From the NCBI GenBank assembly GCA_963819735.1, contig CAWFXC010000001.1, forward strand, positions 1,550,001 through 1,614,000: a stretch of DNA of 64,000 nt, given 5' to 3'. The notes under the pieces are model-generated. The model made no database searches, was not told the DNA's origin, and was given only the letters and a program-made list of their open reading frames with translations. The DNA comes from CAWFXC01 sp963819735 (GTDB lineage: Bacteria; Actinomycetota; Acidimicrobiia; IMCC26256; DASPTH01). Below, in pieces: positions 13,104-22,409 of this stretch (the stretch's first letter is position 1; every line of letters begins with the position of its first letter). The translations under genes were made by a program, and so were the position numbers.

Positions 13104-14420
13104 ATGAAGGTCCTCGTCGTCGGTACCGGCGGGCGGGAGCACGCGCTCGTGTGGGCGCTGCTGCGCTCCGCGAGCCGGCCCGAGGTGTTCGCCGCGCCCG
13201 GCAATCCCGGCATCGCCGATCTGGTCCCGTGCGTGCCGGTCGACGCGACCGATCCGGACGCGATCGCCCAGGTCGCCGACGACCTCGCGGTCGACGTGGT
13301 CGTGATCGGCCCCGAGGTCCCGCTGGTGGCCGGCGCCGCCGACGCGGTCCGCGCGCGCGGCCGGTTGGCGTTCGGACCCGGCGTCGGCGGGGCGCGGCTC
13401 GAGGGATCCAAGGCGTGGATGAAGCACGTCCTCGCGCAGGCGGGCGTGCCCACGGCCCGCCACGCCACGTTCGGTCCGGGCGACGACGACGCCGCGATCG
13501 AGTTCCTCGGCGCGTTCCCGGCGCCCTACGTGGTGAAGACCGACGGCCTCGCCGCCGGGAAGGGTGTGGTCGTCACCGAGTCGCGGGCCGACGCCGCCGA
13601 CGCCGTGCGCGCCTACCTCTCGGGCGCCGCGTTCGGAGACGCCGGCCGCACGCTGGTGATCGAGGAGGGGCTGAGCGGTCCCGAGCTTTCGCTGCTCGTG
13701 GTGTGCAACGGCGATCCGGATGGCGCCCGCCCGCTCGCCCCCGCGCAGGACTTCAAGCGCATTGCCGACGGTGACGCGGGCCCCAACACCGGCGGCATGG
13801 GCGCGTACTCACCGGTCCCGATCGTGTCCGACGCCACCGTCGACGCGGTGATGGATCGCGCGGTGCGCCCCACGTTGCGGTGGCTGCTCCAGGAGGGCAT
13901 CGACTACCGCGGCGTGCTCTACGCGGGGATGATGCTCACCGCCGACGGCCCGAAGGTCATCGAGTACAACGTGCGGTTCGGCGACCCGGAGTGCCAGGTG
14001 GTGCTGCCGCGGTTGCGGTCCGATCTCGCCGGGCTCGTGCACGCGGCGGCGTCGGGCGGCGAGCTCGACGTCGCTTTCTCCGGTGAAGCCTGCGTCACCG
14101 TGGTATTGGCGAGTGAGGGGTACCCGGCGGCGCCGCGTACCGGCGATCGCATCGACGGCCTCGCCGCCGCGGCCGATGTGAATTCCGTCACCATCTTCCA
14201 CGCCGGGACCGCACGCGCCGAGAACGGTGAGTTGCGTACCGCCGGTGGACGCGTGCTCGACGTCACCGCGACCGGCGCCGACGTCGCCGAAGCGCGCGAG
14301 CGCGCCTACGAGGCGGTGTCGAGGATCAGCTGGCCCGGGATGCAGTACCGGACCGATATCGCCGCGCTCGCCGCGCTCTCGGCTAGCGAACCCGCCAGCG
14401 GGTCCGGACCCCGGCAATGA
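13104..14420 (+). CDS. purD: Phosphoribosylamine-glycine ligase (GAR synthetase)
   Basis: 438 aa; ATG 13104 abuts the purA TGA. Family landmarks are VVGTGGREHALVWAL, APGNPGIA, the ATP-grasp region VVKTDGLAAGKGVVV, GPELSLLVVCNGD and NTGGMGAYSPVP, and the metal-binding YNVRFGDPECQVVLPRL. It ligates glycine to 5-phosphoribosylamine, step 2 of purine synthesis. Its last 38 bp overlap, on the opposite strand, a small zinc-binding gene (14383-14556). Confidence 0.97.
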   Translation: MKVLVVGTGGREHALVWALLRSASRPEVFAAPGNPGIADLVPCVPVDATDPDAIAQVADDLAVDVVVIGPEVPLVAGAADAVRARGRLAFGPGVGGARLEGSKAWMKHVLAQAGVPTARHATFGPGDDDAAIEFLGAFPAPYVVKTDGLAAGKGVVVTESRADAADAVRAYLSGAAFGDAGRTLVIEEGLSGPELSLLVVCNGDPDGARPLAPAQDFKRIADGDAGPNTGGMGAYSPVPIVSDATVDAVMDRAVRPTLRWLLQEGIDYRGVLYAGMMLTADGPKVIEYNVRFGDPECQVVLPRLRSDLAGLVHAAASGGELDVAFSGEACVTVVLASEGYPAAPRTGDRIDGLAAAADVNSVTIFHAGTARAENGELRTAGGRVLDVTATGADVAEARERAYEAVSRISWPGMQYRTDIAALAALSASEPASGSGPRQ

Positions 14421-14556
14421 CGAGGGAACAGGGGATGCACCGCAACGGACCGCTGTCCTTGGGCGGCGGCACGAGGCACACGGCGCACCAGGGCTGGCCG
14501 CATTCCTGGCAGTGCGCGACCGCATGCTCGGTGAAGTGCTTGGTGCAGTTGTTCAC
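14383..14556 (-). CDS. Small B-box-like zinc-binding protein
   Basis: A 57-aa reading frame from GTG 14556 to TAG 14383, preceded by AGGAGG about 10 nt upstream. The protein begins MNNCTKHFTEHAVAHCQECG and continues QPWCAVCLVPPP. It then has LRCIPC, giving the Cys/His spacing C-x3-H...C-x2-C...C-x2-C...C-x2-C. This resembles the B-box zinc finger found in short actinobacterial proteins, often near membrane proteins. Its 3' end is antisense to the last codons of purD. Function is unknown; protein or metal binding is inferred. Good codon use, strong SD and six paired cysteines argue for a real gene. Confidence 0.72.
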   Translation of the reverse strand: MNNCTKHFTEHAVAHCQECGQPWCAVCLVPPPKDSGPLRCIPCSLVIAGVRTRWRVR

Positions 14557-14660
14557 CCCCGCTCACCCTCCTCGCCCCGAATTCGCGGCGGTTCGCCGTC
14601 CGTGAGGCCGATCCGCAGCATTTCCGACTCGTAGAGTGTTCGGCAGGAGGAAGGGCCCCC

Positions 14661-15977
14661 TTGATAGAGCGCTACGCACTCCCTGAGATCGCTGCCCTCT
14701 TCACCGACGAGGCCCGGTTCCGGGCCTGGCTCGAGGTGGAGGTTCTCGCCACCGAGGCCTGGGCCAAGCTGGGTGTCGTCCCCGCCGCCGACGCGGTGCT
14801 GGTGCGGGAACGGGCCGATTTCGACGTCGCCGCCATCCACGAGCGGGAGCGCACCACCGAACACGACGTCGCCGCCTTCGTCGACGTGGTGCAGGAACGC
14901 ATCGGGGGCACCGCGGCCTCGTGGCTGCACTACGGCCTCACCTCGAGCGACGTCGTCGACACCGCGCTGTCGGTCACGCTCGTGCAGGCGGTCGACCTCG
15001 TGCTCGAAGCGGCCGCCGCGCTCGAATCGGCGATCGTAACGCAGGCCCACGCGTACCGGGCCGTCCCCATGGCGGGCCGTACCCACGGGGTGCACGCCGA
15101 GCCGACCACGTTCGGGGCCAAGATCGCGCTCTGGGCCATGCAGGTCCACCGCGACCGCGAACGCCTGGTCCGGGCCCGGCGCGCCATCGCGGTCGGGAAG
15201 CTCTCGGGTGCGGTGGGCACCTACTCCAACATCGACCCTGCGGTGGAGGCCTACGTGTGCGAGGCGCTGGGCCTGGTGGCGGTGCCCGCCACCCAGGTGA
15301 TCGCGCGCGATCGTCACGCCGAACTGCTCTACGCCTGTGCAACCGTGGGTGCGTCGATCGAGGCGTTCTCCACCGAGATCCGCCACCTGCAGCGCACCGA
15401 GGTGCGCGAGGTCGAAGAGCCGTTCCGCGCCGGCTCGCAGAAGGGCTCGAGTGCGATGCCCCACAAGCGCAACCCGGTGAAGGCCGAGCAGCTCAGCGGC
15501 CTGGCCCGGGTGCTGCGGGGGAACCTGCAGGCCGGCATGGAGAACATCGCGCTGTGGCACGAGCGCGACATCTCGCACTCGTCGGTCGAGCGGATCATCC
15601 TTCCCGACTCGCTGCAACTCGCCTACTACGTGCTCGTGAAGTTCCGTTCCATCGTCGAGGGCATGCACGTCTATCCCGAGCGTATGCGTGAGAACCTCGA
15701 CGCGTCCTACGGCCTGGTGTTCAGCCAACCGGTGCTGCTCGCGCTGGTCGAGGCGGGCCTCACGCGCGACGACGCGTACCGCACCGTGCAGCGCAACGCG
15801 ATGCTCACGTGGGAGGCGCGCCGCCCGTTCCTCGACGTGCTCCGCGAAGACGCCGACGTGCGCGCCGCGCTGAGCGACGATCGGCTCGCCGCGTGCTTCG
15901 ACCTCTCCACCGCGCTCTCGAACGTCGACCGCACGTTCGAAGCCCTCGACGCACTCGGACCGGTGGCCGTCGCGTGA
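14661..15977 (+). CDS. purB: Adenylosuccinate lyase
   Basis: 438 aa from TTG 14661 with GGAGGAAGG ten bases upstream. The start MIERYALPEIAALFTDEAR is the typical PurB N-terminus, supporting this rare start codon. Signature elements are TEHDVAAFVDVV, the active-site His segment AGRTHGVHAEPTTFG, and the fumarase/aspartase-superfamily loop GSQKGSSAMPHKRNP. PurB acts twice in the pathway, releasing fumarate from SAICAR and from adenylosuccinate. Its stop overlaps the purC start (GTGA), so the two are translationally coupled. Confidence 0.97.
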   Translation: MIERYALPEIAALFTDEARFRAWLEVEVLATEAWAKLGVVPAADAVLVRERADFDVAAIHERERTTEHDVAAFVDVVQERIGGTAASWLHYGLTSSDVVDTALSVTLVQAVDLVLEAAAALESAIVTQAHAYRAVPMAGRTHGVHAEPTTFGAKIALWAMQVHRDRERLVRARRAIAVGKLSGAVGTYSNIDPAVEAYVCEALGLVAVPATQVIARDRHAELLYACATVGASIEAFSTEIRHLQRTEVREVEEPFRAGSQKGSSAMPHKRNPVKAEQLSGLARVLRGNLQAGMENIALWHERDISHSSVERIILPDSLQLAYYVLVKFRSIVEGMHVYPERMRENLDASYGLVFSQPVLLALVEAGLTRDDAYRTVQRNAMLTWEARRPFLDVLREDADVRAALSDDRLAACFDLSTALSNVDRTFEALDALGPVAVA

Positions 15978-16858
15978 GCAAGGTGTCGCTCCCTCATCTC
16001 TACAGCGGCAAGGTCCGCGAGCTCTACGAAGTCGGTCACGATCGCATGCTCGTGGTGGCGTCGGATCGCATCTCGGTGTTCGATGTCATCCTCGACGACC
16101 TGATCCCCGACAAGGGTCGCGTGCTCACTGCGCTTTCCACCTACTGGTTCGAGCAGACCGCCGCGCTGGCCCCCAATCACGTCGTGTCGTCGGACCCCAC
16201 CGACTTCCCCGAGACCGCCGGGCCCGAGGTCGCCGGTCGGGCGATGCTCGTGCGGGCGGCGCAGCCGGTCCGGCTCGAGTGCGTCGCCCGGGGCTACCTC
16301 TTCGGGTCGGCGTGGTCCGACTACCAGGCCACCGGGTCGGTGTCGGGGCACGCCCTGCCCGCCGGCCTGCGGCAGGCCGAGCGCCTGCCGGAGCCGCTGT
16401 TCACCCCCACCACCAAGGCCGAGGGCAGCCACGATCTCCCGCTCACCGACGCGGAGGCCGCCGCCCTGGTCGGTGACGACGTCTTCGAGCAGGTCCGGGA
16501 GATGACCCTGCGGATCTACGCGTTCGGGGCCGAGCACGCCGGCGCACGGGGGCTCATCCTCGCCGACACCAAGCTCGAGTTCGGCGAGGTCGACGGCCGG
16601 CTGGTCGTCATCGACGAGATGCTCACACCCGACTCCTCGCGGTACTGGGGCACCGACGAGTACCAGGTCGGCACGTCCCCGCCGTCGTTCGACAAGCAGT
16701 ACGTGCGCGACCACTACCTGTCGATCGGCTGGGACCTCCAGCCGCCGACGCCCCGGTTGCCCGACGCCGTGATCGCGGGAACGCGGGCGCGCTACGTCGA
16801 GGCGTACGAGCAGGTGACCGGCAACAGTTTCGACGCGTGGTACGGAGACGAAGCATGA
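15974..16858 (+). CDS. purC: SAICAR synthase
   Basis: 294 aa from GTG 15974, overlapping the purB stop by 4 nt. The sequence begins with YSGKVRELYEVGHDRMLVVA and continues SDRISVFDVIL. It has the signature LILADTKLEFG and the metal-site VIDEMLTPDSSRYW. It condenses CAIR with aspartate. The long form of about 290-300 aa is typical of actinobacteria and eukaryote-like PurC rather than the 240-aa E. coli type. It overlaps purS by 4 nt downstream. Confidence 0.96.
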   Translation: MSKVSLPHLYSGKVRELYEVGHDRMLVVASDRISVFDVILDDLIPDKGRVLTALSTYWFEQTAALAPNHVVSSDPTDFPETAGPEVAGRAMLVRAAQPVRLECVARGYLFGSAWSDYQATGSVSGHALPAGLRQAERLPEPLFTPTTKAEGSHDLPLTDAEAAALVGDDVFEQVREMTLRIYAFGAEHAGARGLILADTKLEFGEVDGRLVVIDEMLTPDSSRYWGTDEYQVGTSPPSFDKQYVRDHYLSIGWDLQPPTPRLPDAVIAGTRARYVEAYEQVTGNSFDAWYGDEA

Positions 16859-17115
16859 GGTTCGCAGTCCGCATCGACGTCACGCACCTACCCGGTGTGC
16901 TCGATCCGCAGGGGGCGACGGTCGAGCGCGCGCTCCCCGCGCTCGGCTACGACAACGTCGGGGGTGTGTCGATCGCCAAGACGATCCGGCTCTCGCTCGA
17001 CGCGTCGTCGGTCGACGCCGCCCGCACCCAGGTCGACGACATGTGTCGTCGACTGCTCGCCAACCCGGTCATCGAGCGGTACACGGTCGAGATCGAGGAA
17101 GCGGCGGTGGCATGA
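16855..17115 (+). CDS. purS: FGAM synthase subunit PurS
   Basis: 86 aa; ATG 16855 overlaps the purC stop (ATGA). Typical PurS content: VLDPQGATVERALPALGY near the start, then VSIAKTIRLSLDA and a C-terminal NPVIERYTVEI. PurS bridges PurL and PurQ in the three-part FGAM synthase of Gram-positive bacteria. The chain purC-purS-purQ, with 4-nt overlaps at each junction, fits one co-translated unit. Confidence 0.96.
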   Translation: MRFAVRIDVTHLPGVLDPQGATVERALPALGYDNVGGVSIAKTIRLSLDASSVDAARTQVDDMCRRLLANPVIERYTVEIEEAAVA

Positions 17116-17807
17116 GCGCCCGCGTCGGTGTCGTCGTCTTCCCCGGCACGAACTGCGAGCTCGACGCGGCGTGGGCGATCGAGCAGCTCGGCGGTTCCGC
17201 CGAACTGCTCTGGCACGGTGACGCCACCGTCAACGGCGTCGATGCGGTCATCGTGCCCGGCGGCTTCGCCCACGGCGATTATCTCCGCACCGGCGCGATC
17301 GCCCGCTTCTCGCCGGTCATGGACGCGGTGGCCGCGCACGCTGCCGCCGGCGGCCCGGTGGTCGGGATCTGCAATGGTTTCCAGGTGCTCACCGAGGCGG
17401 GCCTGCTGCCGGGTGCGTTGCAGAAGAACACCGGCCTCACCTTCGTGTGCGACACCGTCGAGCTCCGGGTGGAGACGACCCGCTCGGCGCTCACCGGGCT
17501 GGCTCACGCGGGCGCCGTGCTGCGCATTCCGATCAACCACTTCGAGGGCAACTACGTCTGCGACGCCGATACCCTGCGCCGTCTCCACGACGAGGATCGG
17601 GTGGTGTTCCGCTACGTGCGAAATCCCAACGGGAGCCTCGACGACATCGCCGGCGTCGCCAACGAGGCGGGCAACGTCGTCGGCCTGATGCCCCACCCGG
17701 AGCGGGCGAGCGATCCCCTGCTCGGCAGTGCCGACGGCGTGATCCTCCTGGAATCGCTCCTCGCCGCCGCCGCTCATCACGCTTCCGGCGCGCCCGCCCG
17801 GGCCTGA
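17112..17807 (+). CDS. purQ: FGAM synthase glutaminase subunit PurQ
   Basis: 231 aa from ATG 17112, overlapping purS by 4 nt. Class I glutamine amidotransferase: VVVFPGTNCELDAAWAI at the start, the nucleophile elbow VGICNGFQVLTEAGLLPG, and the catalytic His-x-Glu in GLMPHPERASDP. It supplies ammonia to PurL. The gene is followed by a short gap and then a minus-strand gene that separates it from purL. Confidence 0.97.
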   Translation: MSARVGVVVFPGTNCELDAAWAIEQLGGSAELLWHGDATVNGVDAVIVPGGFAHGDYLRTGAIARFSPVMDAVAAHAAAGGPVVGICNGFQVLTEAGLLPGALQKNTGLTFVCDTVELRVETTRSALTGLAHAGAVLRIPINHFEGNYVCDADTLRRLHDEDRVVFRYVRNPNGSLDDIAGVANEAGNVVGLMPHPERASDPLLGSADGVILLESLLAAAAHHASGAPARA

Positions 17808-17924
17808 CCCCGAGCGCGGTCCCCGGCTCCGAGCCGCCGCGCACCGAGCGGTCTTCGACGCTGGAAGCGAAGAAGTTCCCGGCGTACCTCGACGAGTTCG
17901 ACCTGGAGTAACGAGTTACCGGGG

Positions 17925-18335
17925 TCAGGACGCTCGGGAAATCCCGGCTTTCTTCAGCACTTCGGCCGACACCCCGAGCTCGCGCCAGGCGGCGTAGGAG
18001 ATCCCCTTGCGCTGCGCGTACTTGCCCGCCGTCTTCACGAACGCGGATTCGAGCGCCGAGAGGTCGGTCTTGGTGCCGAGCTGCTCGAGCTCCTGTTGGA
18101 GGTCCATGCGCTCCTGCACCAGCTGCAGGCGCTGGAGCGCCGAGCCTTCGTCGATCTGGGTGTCGATCGCGGCCAGGCGCTTCTTGATGGAATCGGGGGT
18201 GCGCTTGCGGCCGCGCCGCGGGCGGTTCAGCTCCAGCGCCTCGAGGTAGCTCTTCACCGCACGCCCTTCCGTCCGGCCTTCGGCCAGCGCGGCTTTGTGT
18301 TGTGGGGTCATGGTGCGGGTGCTGGATTTCGCCAC
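17925..18335 (-). CDS. Conserved small actinobacterial protein of unknown function
   Basis: 136 aa, very charged. The N-terminus reads SSTRTMTPQHKAALAEGR, then an Arg/Lys-rich stretch RPRRGRKRTPDSIKKRLAA. A helical Gln/Leu/Glu segment follows (LQLVQERMDLQQELEQLG), and then YAQRKGISYAAWRELGVSAE near the C-terminus. The last segment resembles the small helix-turn-helix tail of Lsr2-like proteins (SYAAWRELGV), but I do not recognise a named family. The basic stretch plus the tail suggests nucleic-acid binding; this is inference only. It lies between purQ and purL, divergent from purL. Confidence 0.75.
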   Translation of the reverse strand: MAKSSTRTMTPQHKAALAEGRTEGRAVKSYLEALELNRPRRGRKRTPDSIKKRLAAIDTQIDEGSALQRLQLVQERMDLQQELEQLGTKTDLSALESAFVKTAGKYAQRKGISYAAWRELGVSAEVLKKAGISRAS

Positions 18336-18469
18336 GTCGATATCTCCTGAATGGAACGGGTCTCGATGACGACAATAGTTTAATCACTCGGCGGCTATTA
18401 CCCGATATCCGGAGAACCAAATCGGGACCATTGGTGAAAGAGGCTCCTTCGCTACGATGCGAAGCGTTC

Positions 18470-20827
18470 ATGAGTGTGACCGGAGCTCTGCCGCCCCAAC
18501 TGCATCGCCAGCTCGGTCTCACCGACGACGAACTCGGCGCGATCGTGGAGCTGCTCGGGCGCGAACCCACCGAGCTCGAGCTCGCGATGTACGCGGTCAT
18601 GTGGTCGGAGCACTGCTCGTACAAGTCGTCGAAGCGCTACCTCGGTCGCTTCCCCGTCGACGCGCCGTGGGTCCTCGTCGGACCGGGTGAAGGCGCCGGG
18701 GTCATCGACGTCGGCGACGGTCTCGCGGTCGCCATCCGGATCGAGAGTCACAACCACCCATCGGCGGTCGAGCCCTACCAGGGTGCCGCCACCGGCGTCG
18801 GCGGGATCATCCGCGACGTGTTCTCGATGGGCGCGCGCCCGATCGCGCTGATGGATCCGCTGCGCTTCGGCCCGCTCGACGACGCCCGCACCCGCTACCT
18901 GTTCGAAGGTGTGGTGTCGGGGATCAGCGGCTACGGCAACGCGGTCGGTGTGCCCACCGTCGGCGGCGAGGTCGTGTTCGACGAGTGCTACCGCGACAAT
19001 CCGCTCGTCAACGTGCTGTGTCTCGGGGTGTTGCCGGTGGAGCGGCTGGTGCTCGCCAAGGCGGAAGGCGTCGGCAACGTCGCGGTGCTGCTCGGGTCCG
19101 CCACCGGCCGCGACGGCATCGGGGGCGCCAGCGTGCTCGCGTCGGCCGGGTTCGAAGAAGGCTCCCACGCCAAGCGTCCGTCGGTACAGGTGGGTGATCC
19201 GTTCGAGGAGAAGCGCCTGATCGAAGCGTGCCTGGCGCTGCTCGACGCCGGTCTCGCGATCGGCGTCCAGGATCTCGGCGCGGCCGGTATCTCGTGCGCG
19301 GCGTCCGAGACGGCGGCCAAGACCGGCGCGGGGATGGACGTCGACCTCGCGCGCATGCCCAAGCGGGAGCCGGGCATGAACGGCGTCGAGGTGATGACGT
19401 CGGAGAGCCAGGAGCGGATGCTGGCGATCGTCACCCCGGCGAACCTCGCCGAGGTGCTCGCCCTCTGTTCGCGTTGGGAGATCAGGGCCTCGGTGATCGG
19501 GCGGGTCACCGACAGCGGGCGGTTCCGGGTGTTCGACGGCCTCTTCGATGCGGTCGGCGTCCCCGGAACCAACCCGTCACCGCCGCGGGGCGACGAACCC
19601 CCGAGCCTCTCGTCCGACGCCATGCCGGTGGCCGATGTGCCGGTCGCCAGCCTGGGCGATGGCCCCGTCTACGACCGTCCGGCCTCGTTCCCGGAAGGCC
19701 TCGGCGCGGTGCATGCCGACGATCCCGCGCCCACGCTCGCCGCCCGCTTTCCCGAGGGCGCCGACCTCTCCGCCGAGGTGCTCGCGCTCCTCGCCCGCCC
19801 GAACATCGCCGACAAGTCGTGGGTGTACCGCCAGTACGACCACCAGCTGTTCCTCAACACCGTCGTCGGCCCCGGCGGTGGCGACGCCACGGTGTTGCGG
19901 CTGAAGGGCACCGACCGCGCGCTCGCCCTCACCACCGACGGCAAGGCGCGGTACTGCGCGCTCGACCCGCGCGTCGGTGCAGTCCTCGGGGTGATCGAAG
20001 CGGCGCGCAACCTCGCGTGTGTGGGCGCGCACCCGCGTGCACTCGTGAACTGCCTCAACTTCGGCAACCCCGAGCATCCCGAGGTCATGTGGCAGTTCGC
20101 CGAGGTCGTCGACGGCATGAGCGACGCGTGCCGGGCGCTCGGCATCCCCGTCGTCGGCGGCAACGTGAGCTTCTACAACGAGTCGCGCGGGCGCGACATC
20201 GACCCCACCCCGGTCGTCGGAGTGGTCGGCCTGATCGACGCGCTCACCGACGTACCGCCGGGCGCGCGTCTGCACGACGGCGACGACGTGATCATGCTCG
20301 GCAGCACGCGCGCCGAGTTCGGCGGGTCCGAGTGGGCCACGAGCCACGGGTTGCTCGGCGGACGTCCGCCGGCCGCCGATCTCGACGTCGCGCGCGCGCT
20401 CCACGAACTCGTGTGCGCGCTCGTGAACGAGCGAGTGGTGCGCGGCGTGCACGACTGCTCGGAGGGCGGCCTCGCGGTCACGCTCGCGGAGATGGCGATC
20501 GACGGCGGATGTGGCGTCCGCGTCGCGCCGCCCACCGATCTCACGCCCGCGATCACGTGGTTCGCCGAGACCGCGTCCCGCGTCGTGCTCTCGGTCGCGC
20601 CCGACCGCACGGCCTCGCTGCTCGAGCGGGCGGCCGCGGCCGGAGTACCGGCCGCCGCGATCGGCCGGGCCGGTGCCGATCGCATCGTGGCCGACGGCGC
20701 CTTCGACGTCGGCCTCGGCGATGCCACCGCGGCCTGGCGCGACGCCATCCCGATCGCCCTCGGCCACCCCACCACCTCCCCCGGCCCCACGACCGCCGCC
20801 CCCGGTACCGGAACAACTCGGAGTTGA
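18470..20827 (+). CDS. purL: FGAM synthase subunit PurL (small type)
   Basis: 785 aa, the size of the small PurL that needs PurS and PurQ. ATG 18470 gives a start shortly before HRQLGLTDDELGAIVELLGR. Landmarks: AMYAVMWSEHCSYKSSK, ESHNHPSAVEPYQGAATGVGG, RDVFSMGARPIA, and the second half-domain YRQYDHQLFLNTVVGPGGGD with GVHDCSEGGLAVTLAEMA. The last codons and the TGA lie inside a palindromic repeat (20812-20859), so the natural C-terminus may have been replaced by repeat sequence. The ORF can be opened further upstream, but that part is not PurL-like. Confidence 0.96.
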   Translation: MSVTGALPPQLHRQLGLTDDELGAIVELLGREPTELELAMYAVMWSEHCSYKSSKRYLGRFPVDAPWVLVGPGEGAGVIDVGDGLAVAIRIESHNHPSAVEPYQGAATGVGGIIRDVFSMGARPIALMDPLRFGPLDDARTRYLFEGVVSGISGYGNAVGVPTVGGEVVFDECYRDNPLVNVLCLGVLPVERLVLAKAEGVGNVAVLLGSATGRDGIGGASVLASAGFEEGSHAKRPSVQVGDPFEEKRLIEACLALLDAGLAIGVQDLGAAGISCAASETAAKTGAGMDVDLARMPKREPGMNGVEVMTSESQERMLAIVTPANLAEVLALCSRWEIRASVIGRVTDSGRFRVFDGLFDAVGVPGTNPSPPRGDEPPSLSSDAMPVADVPVASLGDGPVYDRPASFPEGLGAVHADDPAPTLAARFPEGADLSAEVLALLARPNIADKSWVYRQYDHQLFLNTVVGPGGGDATVLRLKGTDRALALTTDGKARYCALDPRVGAVLGVIEAARNLACVGAHPRALVNCLNFGNPEHPEVMWQFAEVVDGMSDACRALGIPVVGGNVSFYNESRGRDIDPTPVVGVVGLIDALTDVPPGARLHDGDDVIMLGSTRAEFGGSEWATSHGLLGGRPPAADLDVARALHELVCALVNERVVRGVHDCSEGGLAVTLAEMAIDGGCGVRVAPPTDLTPAITWFAETASRVVLSVAPDRTASLLERAAAAGVPAAAIGRAGADRIVADGAFDVGLGDATAAWRDAIPIALGHPTTSPGPTTAAPGTGTTRS

Positions 20828-20859
20828 CCGACGCCGATGAGGGTCAACTCCGAGGTGTT
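20812..20859. repeat. Dispersed palindromic repeat, copy 2 (contains the purL stop)
   Basis: Left arm AACAACTCGGAGTTGACC and right arm GGTCAACTCCGAGGTGTT match at 17 of 18 positions. The TGA that ends purL is inside the left arm (…GAGTTGA). Same family as the copies at 11681 and 39601. Confidence 0.8.
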
Positions 20860-20927
20860 CGTCAGCAGAAGGGGAATCTGTCGGGTGCGGTGCCGGTTGA
20901 CGCCAGGGTGCATGGGATACTGGAACC

Positions 20928-22409
20928 GTGACTGACCCCAACATCGGCCACGCCTGCGGGGTGTTCGGTATCTACGCACCCGGTGAAGGGGTCGCCCAGC
21001 TCACCTATCTGGGCCTCCTCGCCCTCCAGCACCGGGGCCAGGAATCAGCCGGGATCGCGGTGAGCGACGGCCAGACCATCACGGTCTCGAAGGACATGGG
21101 CCTCGTCACCCAGGTGTTCGACGAGCGTCGCCTCGCTCCCCTCGACGGCCACCTCGCCATCGGGCACGTCCGCTACTCCACCACCGGCTCGAGCAGCTGG
21201 CGCAACGCGCAGCCCGTCTACCGCTCGGTCGGCGACGTCGGCTTCGCGCTCGGCCACAACGGGAACCTCACGAACACCGTCGAGCTCGCGGAACGGCTCG
21301 GGATGTTCCCGGGGATGTTCCCCGACGAGACCTCGCTCGACTCCACCACCGACTCCGCGCTCGTCGCCGAGCTCATCGCCGCCGAGTACACCGAGGAACG
21401 TTCCGACGAGCGCGACCTCGAGCTCGCGCTGCAACGCGTGCTGCCGAAGCTGGCGGGCGGCTTCTCCTTCGTCCTGATGGACGCCGCCCACCTCATCGGC
21501 GTACGCGACCCTCACGGCTTCTGGCCGCTCGTGCTCGGCCGCGTGGAGAGCGGGTGGGTGTTGGCGAGCGAGACCGCCGCGCTCGACATCGTCGGCGCGC
21601 ACTTCGTACGCGAGGTCGAACCCGGCGAGATGATCGTGATCGACGCGTCGGGCGTGCACGCCACGCGCTACGCCGACGCCGACCCGAAGCTCTGTCTCTT
21701 CGAGTTCGTCTACTTCGCGCGTCCCGACACGATGCTCTACGGCCACAGCGTGCACGCGGCGCGCCAGCGCATGGGCGAGGAGCTGGCGCGGCAGGCGCCG
21801 GTAGAAGCCGACATGGTGATGCCGGTGCCGGAGTCGGGCATCCCCGCCGCGCAGGGTTACGCGCGCGGTTCGGGCATCCCCTACGGCGACGGCATCGTGA
21901 AGAACCGCTACGTCCACCGCACGTTCATCCAACCGAGTCAGAAGCAGCGCGGCCAGGGCGTGCGCACGAAGCTCAACCCGCTGCCCGAGAACATCCGCGG
22001 CAAGAAGCTCGTCGTCGTCGACGACTCCATCGTGCGCGGCACCACCACCCGTCAGGTCGTGGCGATGCTGCGGGAGGCGGGCGCGGCCGAGGTGCACTTC
22101 CGCGTGTCGTCGCCGCCCTACAAATGGCCGTGTTCCTACGGGATGGACACCGGCAGTCGGTCGGAGCTCCTCGCCGCCGACATGTCGGTGGGTGAGATCC
22201 GCGACTACCTCGGGGTCGACTCCCTTGCCTACCTCGAGCTCGATCGGCTCACCGCGGCTACCGGGGCGCGCTCCGACTCCTTCTGCACCGCGTGCCTGTC
22301 GGGCATCTATCCCGTGCCCGTACCCCTCACCGACTCCAAGCTCGCCCTCGAAACCGACGACGACGACGCCGGCGAGGGTACGCCGGCGCCCGAGCACTCC
22401 GCTCGATGA
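20928..22409 (+). CDS. purF: Amidophosphoribosyltransferase (glutamine PRPP amidotransferase)
   Basis: 493 aa from GTG 20928; no clear Shine-Dalgarno precedes it, so the message may be leaderless or weakly initiated. A 9-residue propeptide precedes Cys10 (HACGVFGIYAPGEG), the N-terminal nucleophile of the glutaminase domain. The PRPP loop reads VVVDDSIVRGTTTRQVV. The C-terminal FCTACLSGIYP, together with CSYG upstream, provides cysteines for the oxygen-sensitive 4Fe-4S cluster of the B. subtilis-type enzyme. It catalyses the committed step of purine synthesis. purM overlaps its stop by 4 nt. Confidence 0.97.
   Translation: MTDPNIGHACGVFGIYAPGEGVAQLTYLGLLALQHRGQESAGIAVSDGQTITVSKDMGLVTQVFDERRLAPLDGHLAIGHVRYSTTGSSSWRNAQPVYRSVGDVGFALGHNGNLTNTVELAERLGMFPGMFPDETSLDSTTDSALVAELIAAEYTEERSDERDLELALQRVLPKLAGGFSFVLMDAAHLIGVRDPHGFWPLVLGRVESGWVLASETAALDIVGAHFVREVEPGEMIVIDASGVHATRYADADPKLCLFEFVYFARPDTMLYGHSVHAARQRMGEELARQAPVEADMVMPVPESGIPAAQGYARGSGIPYGDGIVKNRYVHRTFIQPSQKQRGQGVRTKLNPLPENIRGKKLVVVDDSIVRGTTTRQVVAMLREAGAAEVHFRVSSPPYKWPCSYGMDTGSRSELLAADMSVGEIRDYLGVDSLAYLELDRLTAATGARSDSFCTACLSGIYPVPVPLTDSKLALETDDDDAGEGTPAPEHSAR

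Noticed and set aside
17808..17911. Short plus-strand frame after purQ ending in an acidic peptide
   Set aside because: No start codon with SD in this frame and no family resemblance; it is the tail of a purQ shadow frame.
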